NCBI GenBank assembly: GCA_011800805.1
Contig: MPNW01000058.1
Span: 175,656 to 239,655, forward strand
Direction: 5' to 3'
DNA: 64,000 nt
Origin: Hirudo medicinalis
Taxonomy: Eukaryota; Annelida; Clitellata; Hirudinida; Hirudinidae
Numbering within the stretch: the stretch's first letter is position 1; each line of letters opens with the position of its first letter. The notes beneath the pieces were generated by a model. It saw only the letters and a program-made list of their open reading frames with translations. It had not been told where the DNA came from and did no database searches. Below are positions 1 through 11,916 of this stretch, one piece after another. The position numbers and the translations under genes are program-made.

Positions 1-723
1 GTGCTAGATTTGGGGCAACTGCACTCACCATTTCAATAATCATCTCACTTTTCATATTTATGCTAATGAGGCTTAAGAGAAGACAGGCACTGCTTAATTC
101 TCTCAGTGAGTGAGGTTATTTGTTTACTTTTAAAGTGACTTAGCAGTCATCCAACTCTAAAATTGTAAATGTAGTGTCGGACTGTGCGTTTTAAGGCAAT
201 TTGATTTATAATCCTATAGATCAAGGATCAGGCCTGGCCAGGCAGAACCTACTGCCATTCTCTTATCTTGACTGTGACAATAACCTTGATGGATTGGCTC
301 AATTAAGAAGAATGCTTAGGCAAACCAGAAATGTCTCTGGATTCCCCAGCATTTCAGATATTGGTCACTTCATGCATGTAGCCCCCATAAGTTCCAACAG
401 GGACGCTGTTTCCGATTTAGATGACAACGTAAGAATATCTGATTTCAGCCCATCAACAGGTCCTGAAGCAACTGGTACCATCACCTCAAATTCAAACATT
501 TTTGGCCTTACTCCTCCTAGTTATGAAGCCTATACAAAAAGAATGAAGATTGGCCACCACCTTATGAAGCCCCTCCCCCTTATTCAGAAGTAGACCACAT
601 TGACCCAATGATGGCAGTGCCTCCTGGTGGCATGGAATCGACTGATATAGTAGCCACAAGTTCTCCAAATTGCATCGTTGCCGAAGCTTCTCCTGCCGGG
701 GATACGTCCACAGGTTTTGTCTG
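1..723 (+). CDS. Single-pass membrane protein with PPxY motifs, 3' end only
   Basis: Partial gene; its start lies left of the window. The first exon (3-105) encodes a hydrophobic segment (TALTISIIISLFIFMLM) followed by a basic stop-transfer stretch (RLKRRQ). A good donor (TCA|GTGAGT at 106) and an acceptor at 194-195 join it in phase to the exon starting at 196. The cytoplasmic tail is about 150 residues, Ser/Asn-rich, and ends with PPSY, then PPPY and PPPY. PPxY motifs are known ligands of WW domains, such as those of NEDD4-type ubiquitin ligases, so a role as a trafficking or ubiquitination adaptor is an inference. The last two PPPY motifs lie one frame away from the first: the frame from 196 stops at 593, while the other frame runs to a TGA at 721-723. 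The switch lies in a run of five A at 536-540, where one extra A would restore a single frame. I do not recognise the family. Confidence 0.55.
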
Positions 724-2012
724 ATTTGGATGCAAACATTTATAAACAAACCACGTATTAATTTGCCACAGGCTTCCAGATTCTGCTCAAGAGACAGTAC
801 CATAAACAATCTAAATGAACATTTGTGGCTTTTTTAAAATTTGCTTTGGCTTATCATGGTGCTTCAATAATTTTTCACTTGTTTGCAATTGCAATTGCTG
901 TCTTTCAAATGAATGCCTATCTCCGTACGAATCATGTTTGGCACTGGCCATTTTCATGAACTCCAAATTCAGTTATATGCTCTTTTAGGTCGTAAGCATT
1001 CGATTAATTGATATCCATCTGTGAGACAATGCCATCTTGACATGTTCATGGGCCATTCAACAAAATGCCTTGAAATCTGTAACTCAAGCTATGCAAGCAG
1101 CTTCACTATCATATTCACTTTTCTAATATAGAAAATGCCAAAGATTTCCAGCTATTTGCTCAAAATTATAAACTTAAAAATCCATTCAAAAGTTACAAGA
1201 CATTAGAAGCTGACTAGCCTTTCGGTGATGGAGAGTGCAAAATATAATTTGAAAAATTCCCTTGACAAGAATGTAGATTTGGCAGAGTGCTGTTAATTTT
1301 TAGACAAAGATGCAGGAGATTCCCAGAATTTATAAACACAATGAAAACGGCTTTGCGGTAGTCTCCCAAAATGAAATTTATTCGCAAAGGAAGCTATAAA
1401 ATCCTTCCTTGCTGCAGAAATCAGGACCATTATTATGGATATGCTGATATCTTACTGGTTTCAATGCATCTTATTCCTAGAACAATTTTTATCATTTGTT
1501 ATTTCAATGATCCTGACCAAACAAATCCATAAATATTTGGTAATGCTTTAACCATGGTGCAATCTATTTATAAATCAGCTATTCATATCAAGCAGAGGTG
1601 AATGTCCAAACTCCTTGCCTCTTCAGCTTTCTATCTCTTTTGACCATTTTGTGAAGGCTTCTTCTGAAAAATCTTGGGACTGTAAAAATTATATAAAGCA
1701 AAATCAGTATTGATATTAGGTTATATTTTTCAATGTCATTTACAAATTGATTTAATATAAATTAATGGGTTTTTACATAACATGAATGTGATGCAGCATT
1801 ATGAACTTATGCCATCAAATTTATTAAAATTATGCATTCTGCTCTCAAGACTTGTTATGGGTTAAGTCTCTAAGTTAAAATTTCTTTAAAGCATCGACGT
1901 CAAGTAAGCATCTTTACATCTATGGCAGTTGAACAGATAAATTAACAAATGCACAAGAATGAAAATTTCATTAGAGGAATTTGTGCAAAAAATAAAACAA
2001 GTGTGATCCACG
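724..2012. other. Intergenic, no gene seen
   Basis: AT-rich sequence between the membrane-protein gene and the 3' end of SLX1. It presumably holds the 3' UTRs of these two converging genes. I see no convincing exon, RNA gene or repeat here. Confidence 0.5.
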
Positions 2013-3540
2013 TTAGCAAACTGCCATCCTCTGGCCACCAACCTGGCAGTCCTCAGTCTCACTTTGGTAGCATCCCCTCTTGTAGCGAACTAAATCTCCC
2101 CACAGCACGCACAATGAGCAACAAGGGCAAACTCCCTCGACTGGCAAGAGCTGATTGTCATCAATTGTTGATTTCAAAAACTTCCTGGCAAGGCAAATGG
2201 CATGGAAAACTGCTTTGCAGCCAAAACATGAGATATTTTCTTCAGGGGCATTCTGAAAGTGATGTCATAACTGAAGTTTCATTTTATTACAATCATAATA
2301 TCTGAGTGAGGTAGTTGTAGGTTTAAAAGAATTATCATTTGATAAATCAGCAAATGATAATTTAAACAGATTAAGTAATAACTTTTAAGTGAGGAGTCAT
2401 ATGTACCATGACATTAACAATTTTACAACCTTTACAGTGCTGCAGCACAGAATACAAAAACTGTTGTCAAAGCAGTCTGTAGCTTCAGAATTCATTTGAC
2501 CCTTCACTTTTAAGGTCCTTACTGGGCCATATTCTATAGCCATATGTCTGGGAGGATCTAAGATCATGCCAAGATCTCTCTAAAAGTTACAATAGAAATT
2601 TAAAATCACTACTATTAATTCTTATTGAATTCCAAATAAAATTAACATTGCTACTGTTAACTCATTATCATTGCGATAAAATCGTCGATACCAGTAAATT
2701 TCAACACCACAAATTTACCACCTGATATTCCTGCTTAAGCCACCTAATGGTCAATGGCAATCTGTTCCAAGGTCCAGTTGAAAGCATGTGGCAGAGAACT
2801 GTGATTCCATGATGAAACTTGTTTTCTCCCCTCTTCTTTGGGGGAAGGTGTCGTAGACGTCGGGACATCTTTGGTTTTGTCCAGGCCCACTCAAACTGCC
2901 CAAAAAAACCAGATTGCAATAGCAGTGCTATCAAAATAATTATTCATAATTGAAATTCATTGTTAGAAAATGTGCAAATATACTAATAATTAATAACTAT
3001 CAATTTCTAACTGTGAATGTCTTGATTATGGAACGATGAAGAACAAACATGGCATTTGATTGACATTTAATTTAAGTAACAAATATTTAACAATTACCCT
3101 TAAAGCTGATATCATGTTTGGGAAGCCATGTATGATAAGCACCATTTCCCTGTAAACATTAATGAAAAAATAATCAATAAATAGATCAAAAGAATTTTAA
3201 ACATTGAAGCACTAACTGAGCTTTCACATTAATTAATATCAGCTATTTTCTTGAATGATAATTTAGAAAATTAATTTTCCTATAATCACCGATAAAATAC
3301 TTCTTACATTAGTGATTTCAGTGAACAGTATTTCATCATTAGTAATTCAATAGCAAATTCATTAATTCACCATGGGCCTTTCCCATGAGTTTTTCTCGCT
3401 CCACCAGCCTGTTGTCCTTGATTGTGTTGGCGTATGCGGCGGTTTGGATTTACTGTGAAACCAACGTAGGTTCTCCCCTTGTACTTTGGATTGAGGCAAT
3501 ACAACAAATAAACACCGTAAAAGTTTTCTATTTCGTGCAT
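2013..3540 (-). CDS. SLX1: SLX1 structure-specific endonuclease (GIY-YIG + RING)
   Basis: Catalytic subunit of the SLX1-SLX4 nuclease, which cuts branched DNA such as Holliday junctions and flaps in the nucleus. Five exons join in phase on the minus strand: 3540-3371, 3149-3098, 2895-2722, 2579-2430 and 2252-2013, giving about 261 aa (human SLX1 is 275). The GIY-YIG domain starts at residue 6 with FYGVYLLYC, followed by [16 protein letters not shown]. The expected catalytic Glu is in FEWAW at the start of exon 3. The C-terminal zinc-binding RING-like domain shows FCILC, CFGC, a His/Cys pair and CPCC, ending in the typical LLPVEG and LWGDL segments. Exon 1 begins at MHEIENFYG; an upstream in-frame start was not seen. 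It is head-to-head with the NudE gene. All exons are under 250 bp, so a simple ORF scan does not show it. Identification is confident; exact splice ends are inferred from phase and GT-AG sites. Confidence 0.9.
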
Positions 3541-4709
3541 TCAAATGTTTTATTAAATAATTAACGATGATTTAGCCTGCTAAAGCTTATGTAAATGAAA
3601 ATTCCAATTCACGCTTTGAGGTTGTATTAGTCCAACGAGATTAAACAGTAATGCAGCTGATCATACAACTCGACATTCTCTATTTTATAACCAGTGCGTC
3701 TTCAACGAGTTCAATAAAAGACTGAAAATTATTTAAATCCGAATGCACCACATTGGAAACACAGAAATATGATTTTTTTGAACTGAGATTTTCGTATTTT
3801 GCCTCAAATTTAATCATTACCTCTATTAATTTATTTTAATTGTTTAAAAACTAATGTTTTCACATAATCTAAATGAAAAGTAATGCTTCATATTACATCA
3901 TATAAAAAACAATCGTAATGAATGTTAATTTGTGTATTTCCAAAGGAAATTACTTAAGATTAAAAACCGGGAACGTTAGTTGAATTTAACATATACAAGT
4001 TACCAAAACGCACGAGCAGAAAAAAATTGTTAAATTTGGTTGTACTTCATAATTTTTAATAGTTGCGAAATATGGTATAAAACATTTTATAAAAGAATAA
4101 TGATTGTTTCTAAGATTTTAGATTCCTGTTATTATCAAACGGCGGCATTTACGCAAAATCACAACTACAGTTTTCTGTGTGGTTGTGGTGTCTTTATTCT
4201 CTACTTAACATCTTTCCTGGTTTATCCGCTTGCAAAGTTTAGTTAAAAGTAATGAGTGTTTAAAAGACCAAAAAACCTATAGTCTGATTATTATGTTATT
4301 GTGAAAGTCTATCATATGAATAAGGTACAATAAAAAAAATCACTTTGTCAAGTTGCTTCAATTTAAAACATTTTTGCATAAGTTTATTTTTAAAAATCTA
4401 AATTTTAAGAAGTTGAAATACTAAAAAATTCTTCAAATAGTTTCAAAAGTTGTGAAGGATTCACCGCAACAACATTTGATTATCATATAATGCAATAGCG
4501 ATGGTGTTCGGAGATTAAGTAACTTAATGCTTCCCAGCAATTAAAATTTAAGAAAAGGAATTATATCATTTCTAAAACTACCGTTCGTAAACAGCTTGCT
4601 TGGATTTGATTCTGTGGATTCGAGTTAGCTGCTGTTTACTACGACTTTCGTAATTTTCGCCGAAAATCATTTGATTTCTTCGCTTCAAAAACTGCCGCTA
4701 CCGCAACCG
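3541..4709. promoter_or_regulatory. Head-to-head intergenic region of SLX1 and NudE
   Basis: This stretch of about 1.2 kb separates the divergent start codons of SLX1 (-) and the NudE gene (+), so it must hold both promoters and 5' UTRs. CpG dinucleotides become more frequent near 4580-4710, just before the NudE ATG. I see no clear TATA box and no coding exon. The open frame at 4040-4246 has no recognisable features. Confidence 0.4.
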
Positions 4710-7700
4710 ATGGCTACAGAAGTTAGAGAATTTCGCAACACTTCAGAGGAGATTTCTCACTGGAAGAGTTTAGCTCTGGATTGTAAGGAGAGGTAAAGTT
4801 TAGAAGATTATGAATACTTTTATCGTGTTTTTGTTTTTTTTTTAAATTGCTTCTGCACTTTTCTGTTCTATTGCTTACAAAATGTATTAGCTTGCTTATA
4901 TTAATATTTGACAAATGTATTCCATTTTATTCACCCATGAATTATTTACTTGCACTTTTAATAGTCTCAAGCTATGAGTTTATTTAGGACTTTTGTTTTT
5001 AGTTCATTTGTTTTTTGGACACAAATCGCATTAATTAATGAAATATGATTATTATTCACATAAGCTGATGCTATTCTAATTCATGTACATTTATTTACTC
5101 GATATTTTGCCCTACATAACTATTTTGGATGCCTATCCAGACTATCCAGCAGACCAAAACCCAAAGAGCAATCAAAACAAAAAAATCTAAACGAAGTAAA
5201 TAAATAAATAAAAACAGACAAATAAAGTAAATTAATAAAATAAGTTCAAAGTTAGTGAAAAGTAAGGTCAACTTATTATTATAATTTCAAACAAATAATT
5301 TATTAAATTGACATCACTGCAACTATTATCATCATTGTAGATATGAACAGATGAAAGAAGAGTTTGAAGAGTTCCAGTCAAGCAGCAAAGAACTTGAGAT
5401 GGAGTTGGAGTTTCAGATAAAATCTCTTGAAAAGCAGAATTCAGAACTCTTAAAACAACTCAACAAGCTGAGGGATGACCATGCAGAAATCTCAGTGAGT
5501 TTGCAAGATTTGGTTTGATTATGATATGGCAAAGCTTTACCCAAGCCTCTTGAACCATGGAGTGGTCCATATTTTTTCCTCACTTTTTTTCCTTTTCCAA
5601 TATGTAGACAATGTGCAAAAATTCTTGATTAACATCAATTCTTAATACTAATAAATTAATTAACAATTTGGAGATTGCTTAATGACATAAAATTTTACAA
5701 AGTACTGGCTATTTTTCCATTTTTTCAAGCTGATTTTCCCCCTTTAGACATTTCTCAGCTTTTTTAACTACTTTGGAAACTTACACCAAAAGTTGGCTCC
5801 AATTTGCAGTTTTCCAATAAGGCTGAAATTTCATATTTGCCATGAGGTCATTGCAAAGAAATGATTGAATTGTGCCTTTTTTAACCACTAGCAGGCAATG
5901 CATGGGCTTAAGCATTATCGTTCTACCTGCCTGGAGCTTGTGACATGACCAGGTGCTTGAAGATTTAATAGTATTCTGAGATTAGCAAGGCTTTTATAGC
6001 AAGGCTTTTACAGGTTCTTCAATAAGAAATGGTTCCACTAAACTTTTTTCAAAGAAGGTTTTTGATGAGGAAAAGATTTGGTTGTTGAAGCCATAATTCT
6101 CTGATTATGATTGGATTGTCAGGACCACTATTTGGACTAACATATTACAATTAAATTTAATTCATGTTTTAAATATATTATTTTTTTTTGTGACAGAGAG
6201 GTTGTTAAGGATGATATTATATTTTAATTGTGGTCTTGTTTTGAAACTGAATCTTGAATTTGATTGGCAGGAGAAATTTGGTAGGCACAGGCAACATACC
6301 TCAAAAACTATAAATGACCTTGAGATGAAGCTCTCGACAGCAGAAGAAACTGTTAACTCGCAGAAGGTGCGGATTGTCAAACTTGAAATAGAAAATGACA
6401 AACTTGAAAACTCCGGCAGGTGATAATGATGGGTTTTTTTTTTCAGATTCTTAACGACATCGATTGTAAACTGGTTTTTAAAACAGGAGGGTTTAAAACA
6501 ACAGTCCTTAGTTAAAACGCCTATTCTACGTTCGGCATGACTCATTATTTCATGTGTTAATAAACTGGCCGTGTCGTTGTAATGTTAACGCAGAGGTTGT
6601 CGACAAATAATTAATTAGCCGATCAATTTTTTTGACCGGTCCCAATTCAAATCTGATTTCCTTGGTGTTGTCTTTGAGTAATGTGAATTATGGCATTCAG
6701 TTTTTTTATCATATTACATTTTTTAAGCATAATTATTAAAGTGTTAATGAATTAATTATATATTCTAACCTATTAACCCTTCATTTATGTTGCTTAATTT
6801 ATGCAGAGCTATGACAGCATCACTGGAATACATTCAGCAAAAACTCGACGAGGTAATTAGCATCGGTTTCGTTTATAATAAAAGCAGTAATTCTTAATAT
6901 AACATAAAATAAAATTTTTACATATACCAACAATATAATATATTTTAGAATGACTTTATGGAAGCATAACATTTCTTCAATTTTTACAAGTATTAAAAAT
7001 GGCGAAAGTTTGTAATGAAAGCATCGGAAGTAGCTCAGTGCACAAACATTTACGGTTTGATAAAATAAAACGACGATTTCAAATAAAATGATATGTCGAC
7101 CGTCGTCATGATTATCTATTTAATTTTTATCGACGATGATGCGAATCAGCAAACAGAGATGGTTGCTTACCTCACATTTGAGAAAGAAGATCTGGCCGTG
7201 GAAGTTGAGAGATACAAGGAAGACCTTCGAGGTTGATTTACTTTTAATATTAGTTTGTATTATTACCAATTATTTTTATTAAATTTATGATTGTGTATAA
7301 TATTGTAATAACGTCATATTTTGCACGGATTAGAAACAATTGATTAAAAATTAAGTTATCTGAAGTATTTACCTTTATTTACTGATGATAGCGGTGGCTA
7401 AGTCTGCAATTCTACTGTAAAGTAATGAATCACTCTAAGGAAAGATGGAAGTATTTTGAGAGACTGGGTGATGGCTATCTTTCTGGGGTTTTTTTTTAAA
7501 CAAATTGAAGGGATAATGACCACAAACACAATTTCGTATCTTACAGTGATAATTAATAGCAAGTAAGAAAATGATGAGATGCCAAGACATTCTCGATTAA
7601 TAATCATCAATCGTTTAGTTAATGTTCAGTGGCATAGAGATTTGAAGCACAATAGAGTTGTGGAGCTGATGATTTCAGGAGGAAACGATTTCCAGGATTT

Positions 7701-9490
7701 TGTGGCACTGAAAAACTGTAGAAAAACATATAACTGAGCATTTTTCTTGATGTAAGCAGAGAGGATGTGCCTTCACACTGTATTCAGATACATAAGGCAT
7801 TCAAAAGATCAGTTAAATAATTGATGCTGACCTGGCAAAGTTGCGTTGACATTGACCAGTCATTCACTCACTTGATCAGGTTTGTGCACATCGATCTCGT
7901 GTTCAGAAAGCCGTTGTTGCCGGGGATGTATAAGGTTGTTCACTTTAAGGTAGTTCAGAATTTTATTGATCACTTGCTCCATTGCACAACGACAAGAAGA
8001 TTTGAGCGACAACAGTCAGTAATTTCCTGGATCAGATGCAGTGCCTTTTTATGAATAGGAGTGAAGTAAGCAGAGCTCTAATCGAGGGGCGCCTCACGCT
8101 CTTTGATAGAAGTTGGCAGAGTGGAAAGACCAGCAGCACAATTTTTAGGGAGATCGTTTGTAATGCCATCAGGACCAGATGAGAGAGAGTATTTGAGATT
8201 TCAGAGTGATCAGGAGTGGAAATAATTTTTTCAGGTGCAAGGACACATGGTATGATTTGCAGCATCAATGACGAATTTCATTGATGATCAATGTTTTTTT
8301 TTTTTTCATTTACATAAAAACAATTCATCCCCAGATCTGCAGAATGATGTTGCTGTTCGGGACAAGACGGTTGCCATCGACGAGGTTTCCACGGCCACAC
8401 CTGAGGCACCCCTCACCCCCAGCAGTCCATCTCAAATTGCCATAGAATCTAGACAATCCCTTGATATACAGAACACTCCACTCAGAGCTATCAGTGAGTT
8501 TATTGGTGACAATGGGTAAATGAAGATCTAATAAGTAGAAACAATGTTCTTAGCTTATTGTAATTATTATGGCAGTTACACAGTTATTTAAACTGGCTAT
8601 TCATAAGCTGCTTCAGATGAAGGTCAATGTTATTAAGACATCCTAAATTGCCTCCAAAAATGGCCACGGGTTTAAATAGTTTTGCATTGTCGATTAAAGA
8701 ATCCTCCGATAAGACACCGAGCTCGCCTTTAACGCCTCAAGCTTGTATAACGGCCATTGGAATCGTCAATGACCTCATGAAGAGATTTGGGGTAGGTTCT
8801 TTAATAATAAGTGCCTTTACAGGATTTTAATTCATCTCAAATATTAATTGATGTAATTTAACAAGTCAATTTAATTGCAGGCACAATAAATGGCATTATA
8901 AATCCCTGATTAGTCTCTTCTACTTCCTCTTATGCGCCATTATTACTCCATATTGCTTCGGCTGTATCTTAATTTCTTGAATTGTTTTTGTTGTAGTGGT
9001 ATTATATAATAATTATCCTAATTATTAAATTATCCTAATTATTAAAGTTTTAGGAATGTTTAAACAAACATAAAAGTAAGGATACAACAGTTTTGCTTTA
9101 GCCTCTTGAAATGGCTCCATGCATCCACTAATGTTGAACAAAAATATCTGTTTGATTGTTCATCCTCTTCCTTTCTTTTCTTCCTTTTTCTACACTTTAT
9201 GTAGATCCTCTCCACTCTCTTTGGAATCCATTATTATTGGCACTCAGTTTGTTTCCATTCAAGCATTCAACCTATTTATATTCATCTTTAAAGCTCATTC
9301 ATTATATTGAAATACTTAAATTATTGTTAAACAGAGCATAGAATCCAAACTGGCAGCCATCAGAAATTGCAACAAGACAACCGCAGTGGTCAGACAGAAA
9401 ACTGACCATTCCACCCTTGGTGAACACTGCAATGGCATTGGCAATGGAAGACAATCCCAAGTTCTAAATAGAAGGTCTCCTAATGATTAA
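4710..9490 (+). CDS. NDEL1: NudE family dynein regulator (NDE1/NDEL1-like)
   Basis: Coiled-coil adaptor that links LIS1 to cytoplasmic dynein, acting in nuclear migration, centrosome positioning and mitosis. Exons: 4710-4792, 5341-5494, 6271-6419, 6807-6852, 7150-7231, 8335-8515, about 8623-8791, 9335-9490; about 340 aa, matching vertebrate NDEL1 (345). The N-terminus (ATEVREFRNTSEEISHWKSL) and the long Glu/Lys-rich coiled coil (exons 2-5) are typical. The C-terminal part has the conserved SPLTPQACITAIGIVNDLM and ESKLA motifs. The splice between exons 6 and 7 is uncertain. Exon 6 could end at 8515 (GG|GTAAAT) and join 8623 or 8638, or end at a stronger donor (TCA|GTGAGT, about 8492) and join 8700; both keep the frame. 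A LINE fragment lies in the intron before exon 6. One NudE gene is expected in most invertebrates, so NDE1 versus NDEL1 cannot be decided. Confidence 0.93.
7825..8210 (-). mobile_element. Decayed LINE reverse-transcriptase fragment
   Basis: Read on the minus strand, this intronic stretch gives non-LTR reverse-transcriptase motifs broken by stops and frameshifts: GPDGITNDLPKNCAAGL, then FTPIHKKG, then DPGNY and VNNLIHPRQQ. These correspond to the RT segments normally read as GPDGI, PI.KKG, P.NYRPVSL and NNLI..QHGF. It lies in the NudE intron between exons 5 and 6, antisense to the host gene. It is clearly inactive. A SINE-like tail (about 7785-7817) adjoins it. Confidence 0.7.
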
Positions 9491-11916
9491 TTTCGCATTA
9501 TTTGTGTTTTGGTTCTAGGGAATTGTCTCAAAATATACAGTCGTTTTCAATGCTATTGACTGAACGTGTGAATTGATTTAATGCAATCAACAATTTTAAA
9601 TTGCCAGTAAATACATTAGTTAGAAAAGACATTTATGTCAATTAGGTGGTCAAATCTTTTTCGATTTTCGTTTTTTTCGGAAACGATGGAACCCGAGAAA
9701 CCTACGACATCAATGTAAACATTTGCATGATACTCTTATTTCTGCTCTAGTCATTTATTTGAGCACTGACGTTTTGCTTAATCTCACCATATTTTTAAAC
9801 ATAACCTCTCTTCAAGAAAAATGTCTATTTATGAAATTGTTGAGGATGGTTTCCATTGTCATAAGCATGTAACGCTACATCAACCTCATGCATGCATGCA
9901 GCTGCGTTTTATTTAAGCTTACAACTATTTGCCTGGAATTCATCAAAATCAATATTTTGTTCTTCCTTTGAATGAAAATTATTAAATTTATTAAAAATTT
10001 GTATGTGAAAGCAAATTTCAAGAATAATTTGGCCAACCACATTTATAGTTCTAAGAGGTTTTCCTGAATTAAACATTAAATGCAACTTGGTGTAAATAGT
10101 TTTGAGAAATCACAATACAAAGATCTCAAAATACTATTTGAATGGAATTAATTTGCTTATAGTTTCTTTGGTATAAATAGGATACATAGCTTTTATTTGT
10201 TACTTGGCAGAATCTGTTGAATTTCATGCTTTGATATTTTGGCCCGATAGATTTAAGATGCCTTAAGTCGCATACCCGAGACGTGATTGGACAAGAATAT
10301 CTTCATATGATCGGCTTTTATTTTCAGGAACGAAGCTGCCCGGCCATGAGAGCACTCCCTCGCCTCCGATATTATCGACCCGTTCAAAGTATTACGTCGG
10401 CATAACAGTGGTGCAGTTGTTTCGATAGGTTGATTTCGAACGATGGAGCTACGGCGTTAACTTTCCATTAGGGAAAGGTTACTTAAATGTGATGACAGAA
10501 CACATGCTTGCACTATTTTTCTGCATGGCTTGATTGTCTTAATTGCACCTTTAAGTTCTCAAAATTTGTTTGCCAATTAGGGTGCATTTAGCTGCTGTCT
10601 GTGTCGTGCCTTAAACACTAGACCGGACGTATCGTCGATTTATGTACGAGTCACTTTTTTGGGTGGGTAATAAGATTCGTGGATGCCGTCTTTAATGTAC
10701 AGTCTTTCAAGCATTAATCGAGTATTTTGGCGGTGACAAGCTTGTCAATTTCTTTCATTAAAGCGTCTCATTCCTGTAGGCAGTTTGTTTTTAATCGATT
10801 AACACTAACTTTTGCGATCATTGCTTCACATGTCATCAAGATGTCAGCACCACGAGCAAGCTATATTGGGACGACTCGCTTATTTCTTCTAATTTTCGGT
10901 GCGAGGCGTCTGCCGTTTCGTCGCCTCGACTTCATTTCGAATTTAGGAATCGATCTCGCGATCTTGGTCATATGTAACTGTGGTTTTTGTACATGTGATG
11001 GAGGAAGGAAATAAGAGCATCGTTTCTTTTTAAATTTCTGCTGCGTCACACTTCCCTTAGGGAGTCACGCAGAATTTTAATCTGCTTTAAAACTGTGACC
11101 ATGTATTTTTGTATAATTTGTCGATTTAGTAATTAAACGGCTTAAAGTTGGTAATAAATTGGAACATGATTTTCATTTTCTATGCGTTTGAGTTAATATT
11201 TATTAAATTTGTGTTATTGTTGTTCTGCAGAGACATTTACTAAATTTAAAAATGTGGAGTTGTAGAAATTTAACATAAAATCATTGACTGATAGAGTTTA
11301 TTTTTGGACAAGTTGCAATAGGGATGCCCCACCAAACCAGAAGAATTCTTTAATCCCTATGCACTATAATTGGATTTAGAATTACATTTTAGTTATGATT
11401 TCTGCAATAAATTGTAGAAAATTGTTTAAATATTTATTATCTTTTCCAAACCTCGTTATTAAAAATTGACCATCGAAGAAGATCAGTTTAGGTAATCGGC
11501 TAACCAGCCCCCTTCCCTGCTTTTATTGCTACTTATGTTCTTAATTAATCTCATCATGTTTGAATAGTTAAAGACTATACTATTAGGTATGACACCAATA
11601 GATATATTTATGTTGTAAATATTAATTTTGGCGCGTTGCTTTGATAAACTGTTGTTTTCAATAATTACTTGAAATCGTAACTCTGCATTCAAAGGGTTTA
11701 TTATGATTAAACCAAGGAAATCTAAAATCTTTTGTCGAGACGACGACATAAGTTATGTTTATTTTTTGTAAATCGTTGTTGTTATGAATAAGTAGTATTG
11801 GCTTGAAGCGAGATTCTACGATTCTTAGCTGTGAATCACGTAGTTGATTTTCTTGCTGTTGATACTTTATGTAAAATAAAACATTTACTGAAGCAATAAT
11901 AATTAAACCTAAAATT
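9491..11916. other. NudE 3' UTR and intergenic region
   Basis: No gene was recognised. The stretch 10240-11000 has clearly more CpG dinucleotides than the flanking sequence and holds several open frames (for example 10727-11014), but these lack motifs and credible splice sites. It may be a NudE 3' UTR, a CpG-rich regulatory block or an old repeat. Confidence 0.35.

Noticed and set aside
1949..2305. 118-codon plus-strand frame
   Set aside because: It is antisense to the last SLX1 exon, which has clear zinc-ligand motifs on the other strand.
10727..11014. 95-codon frame in a CpG-rich stretch
   Set aside because: No recognisable motif, no splice partners, and no family pattern; kept only as a note on the region.
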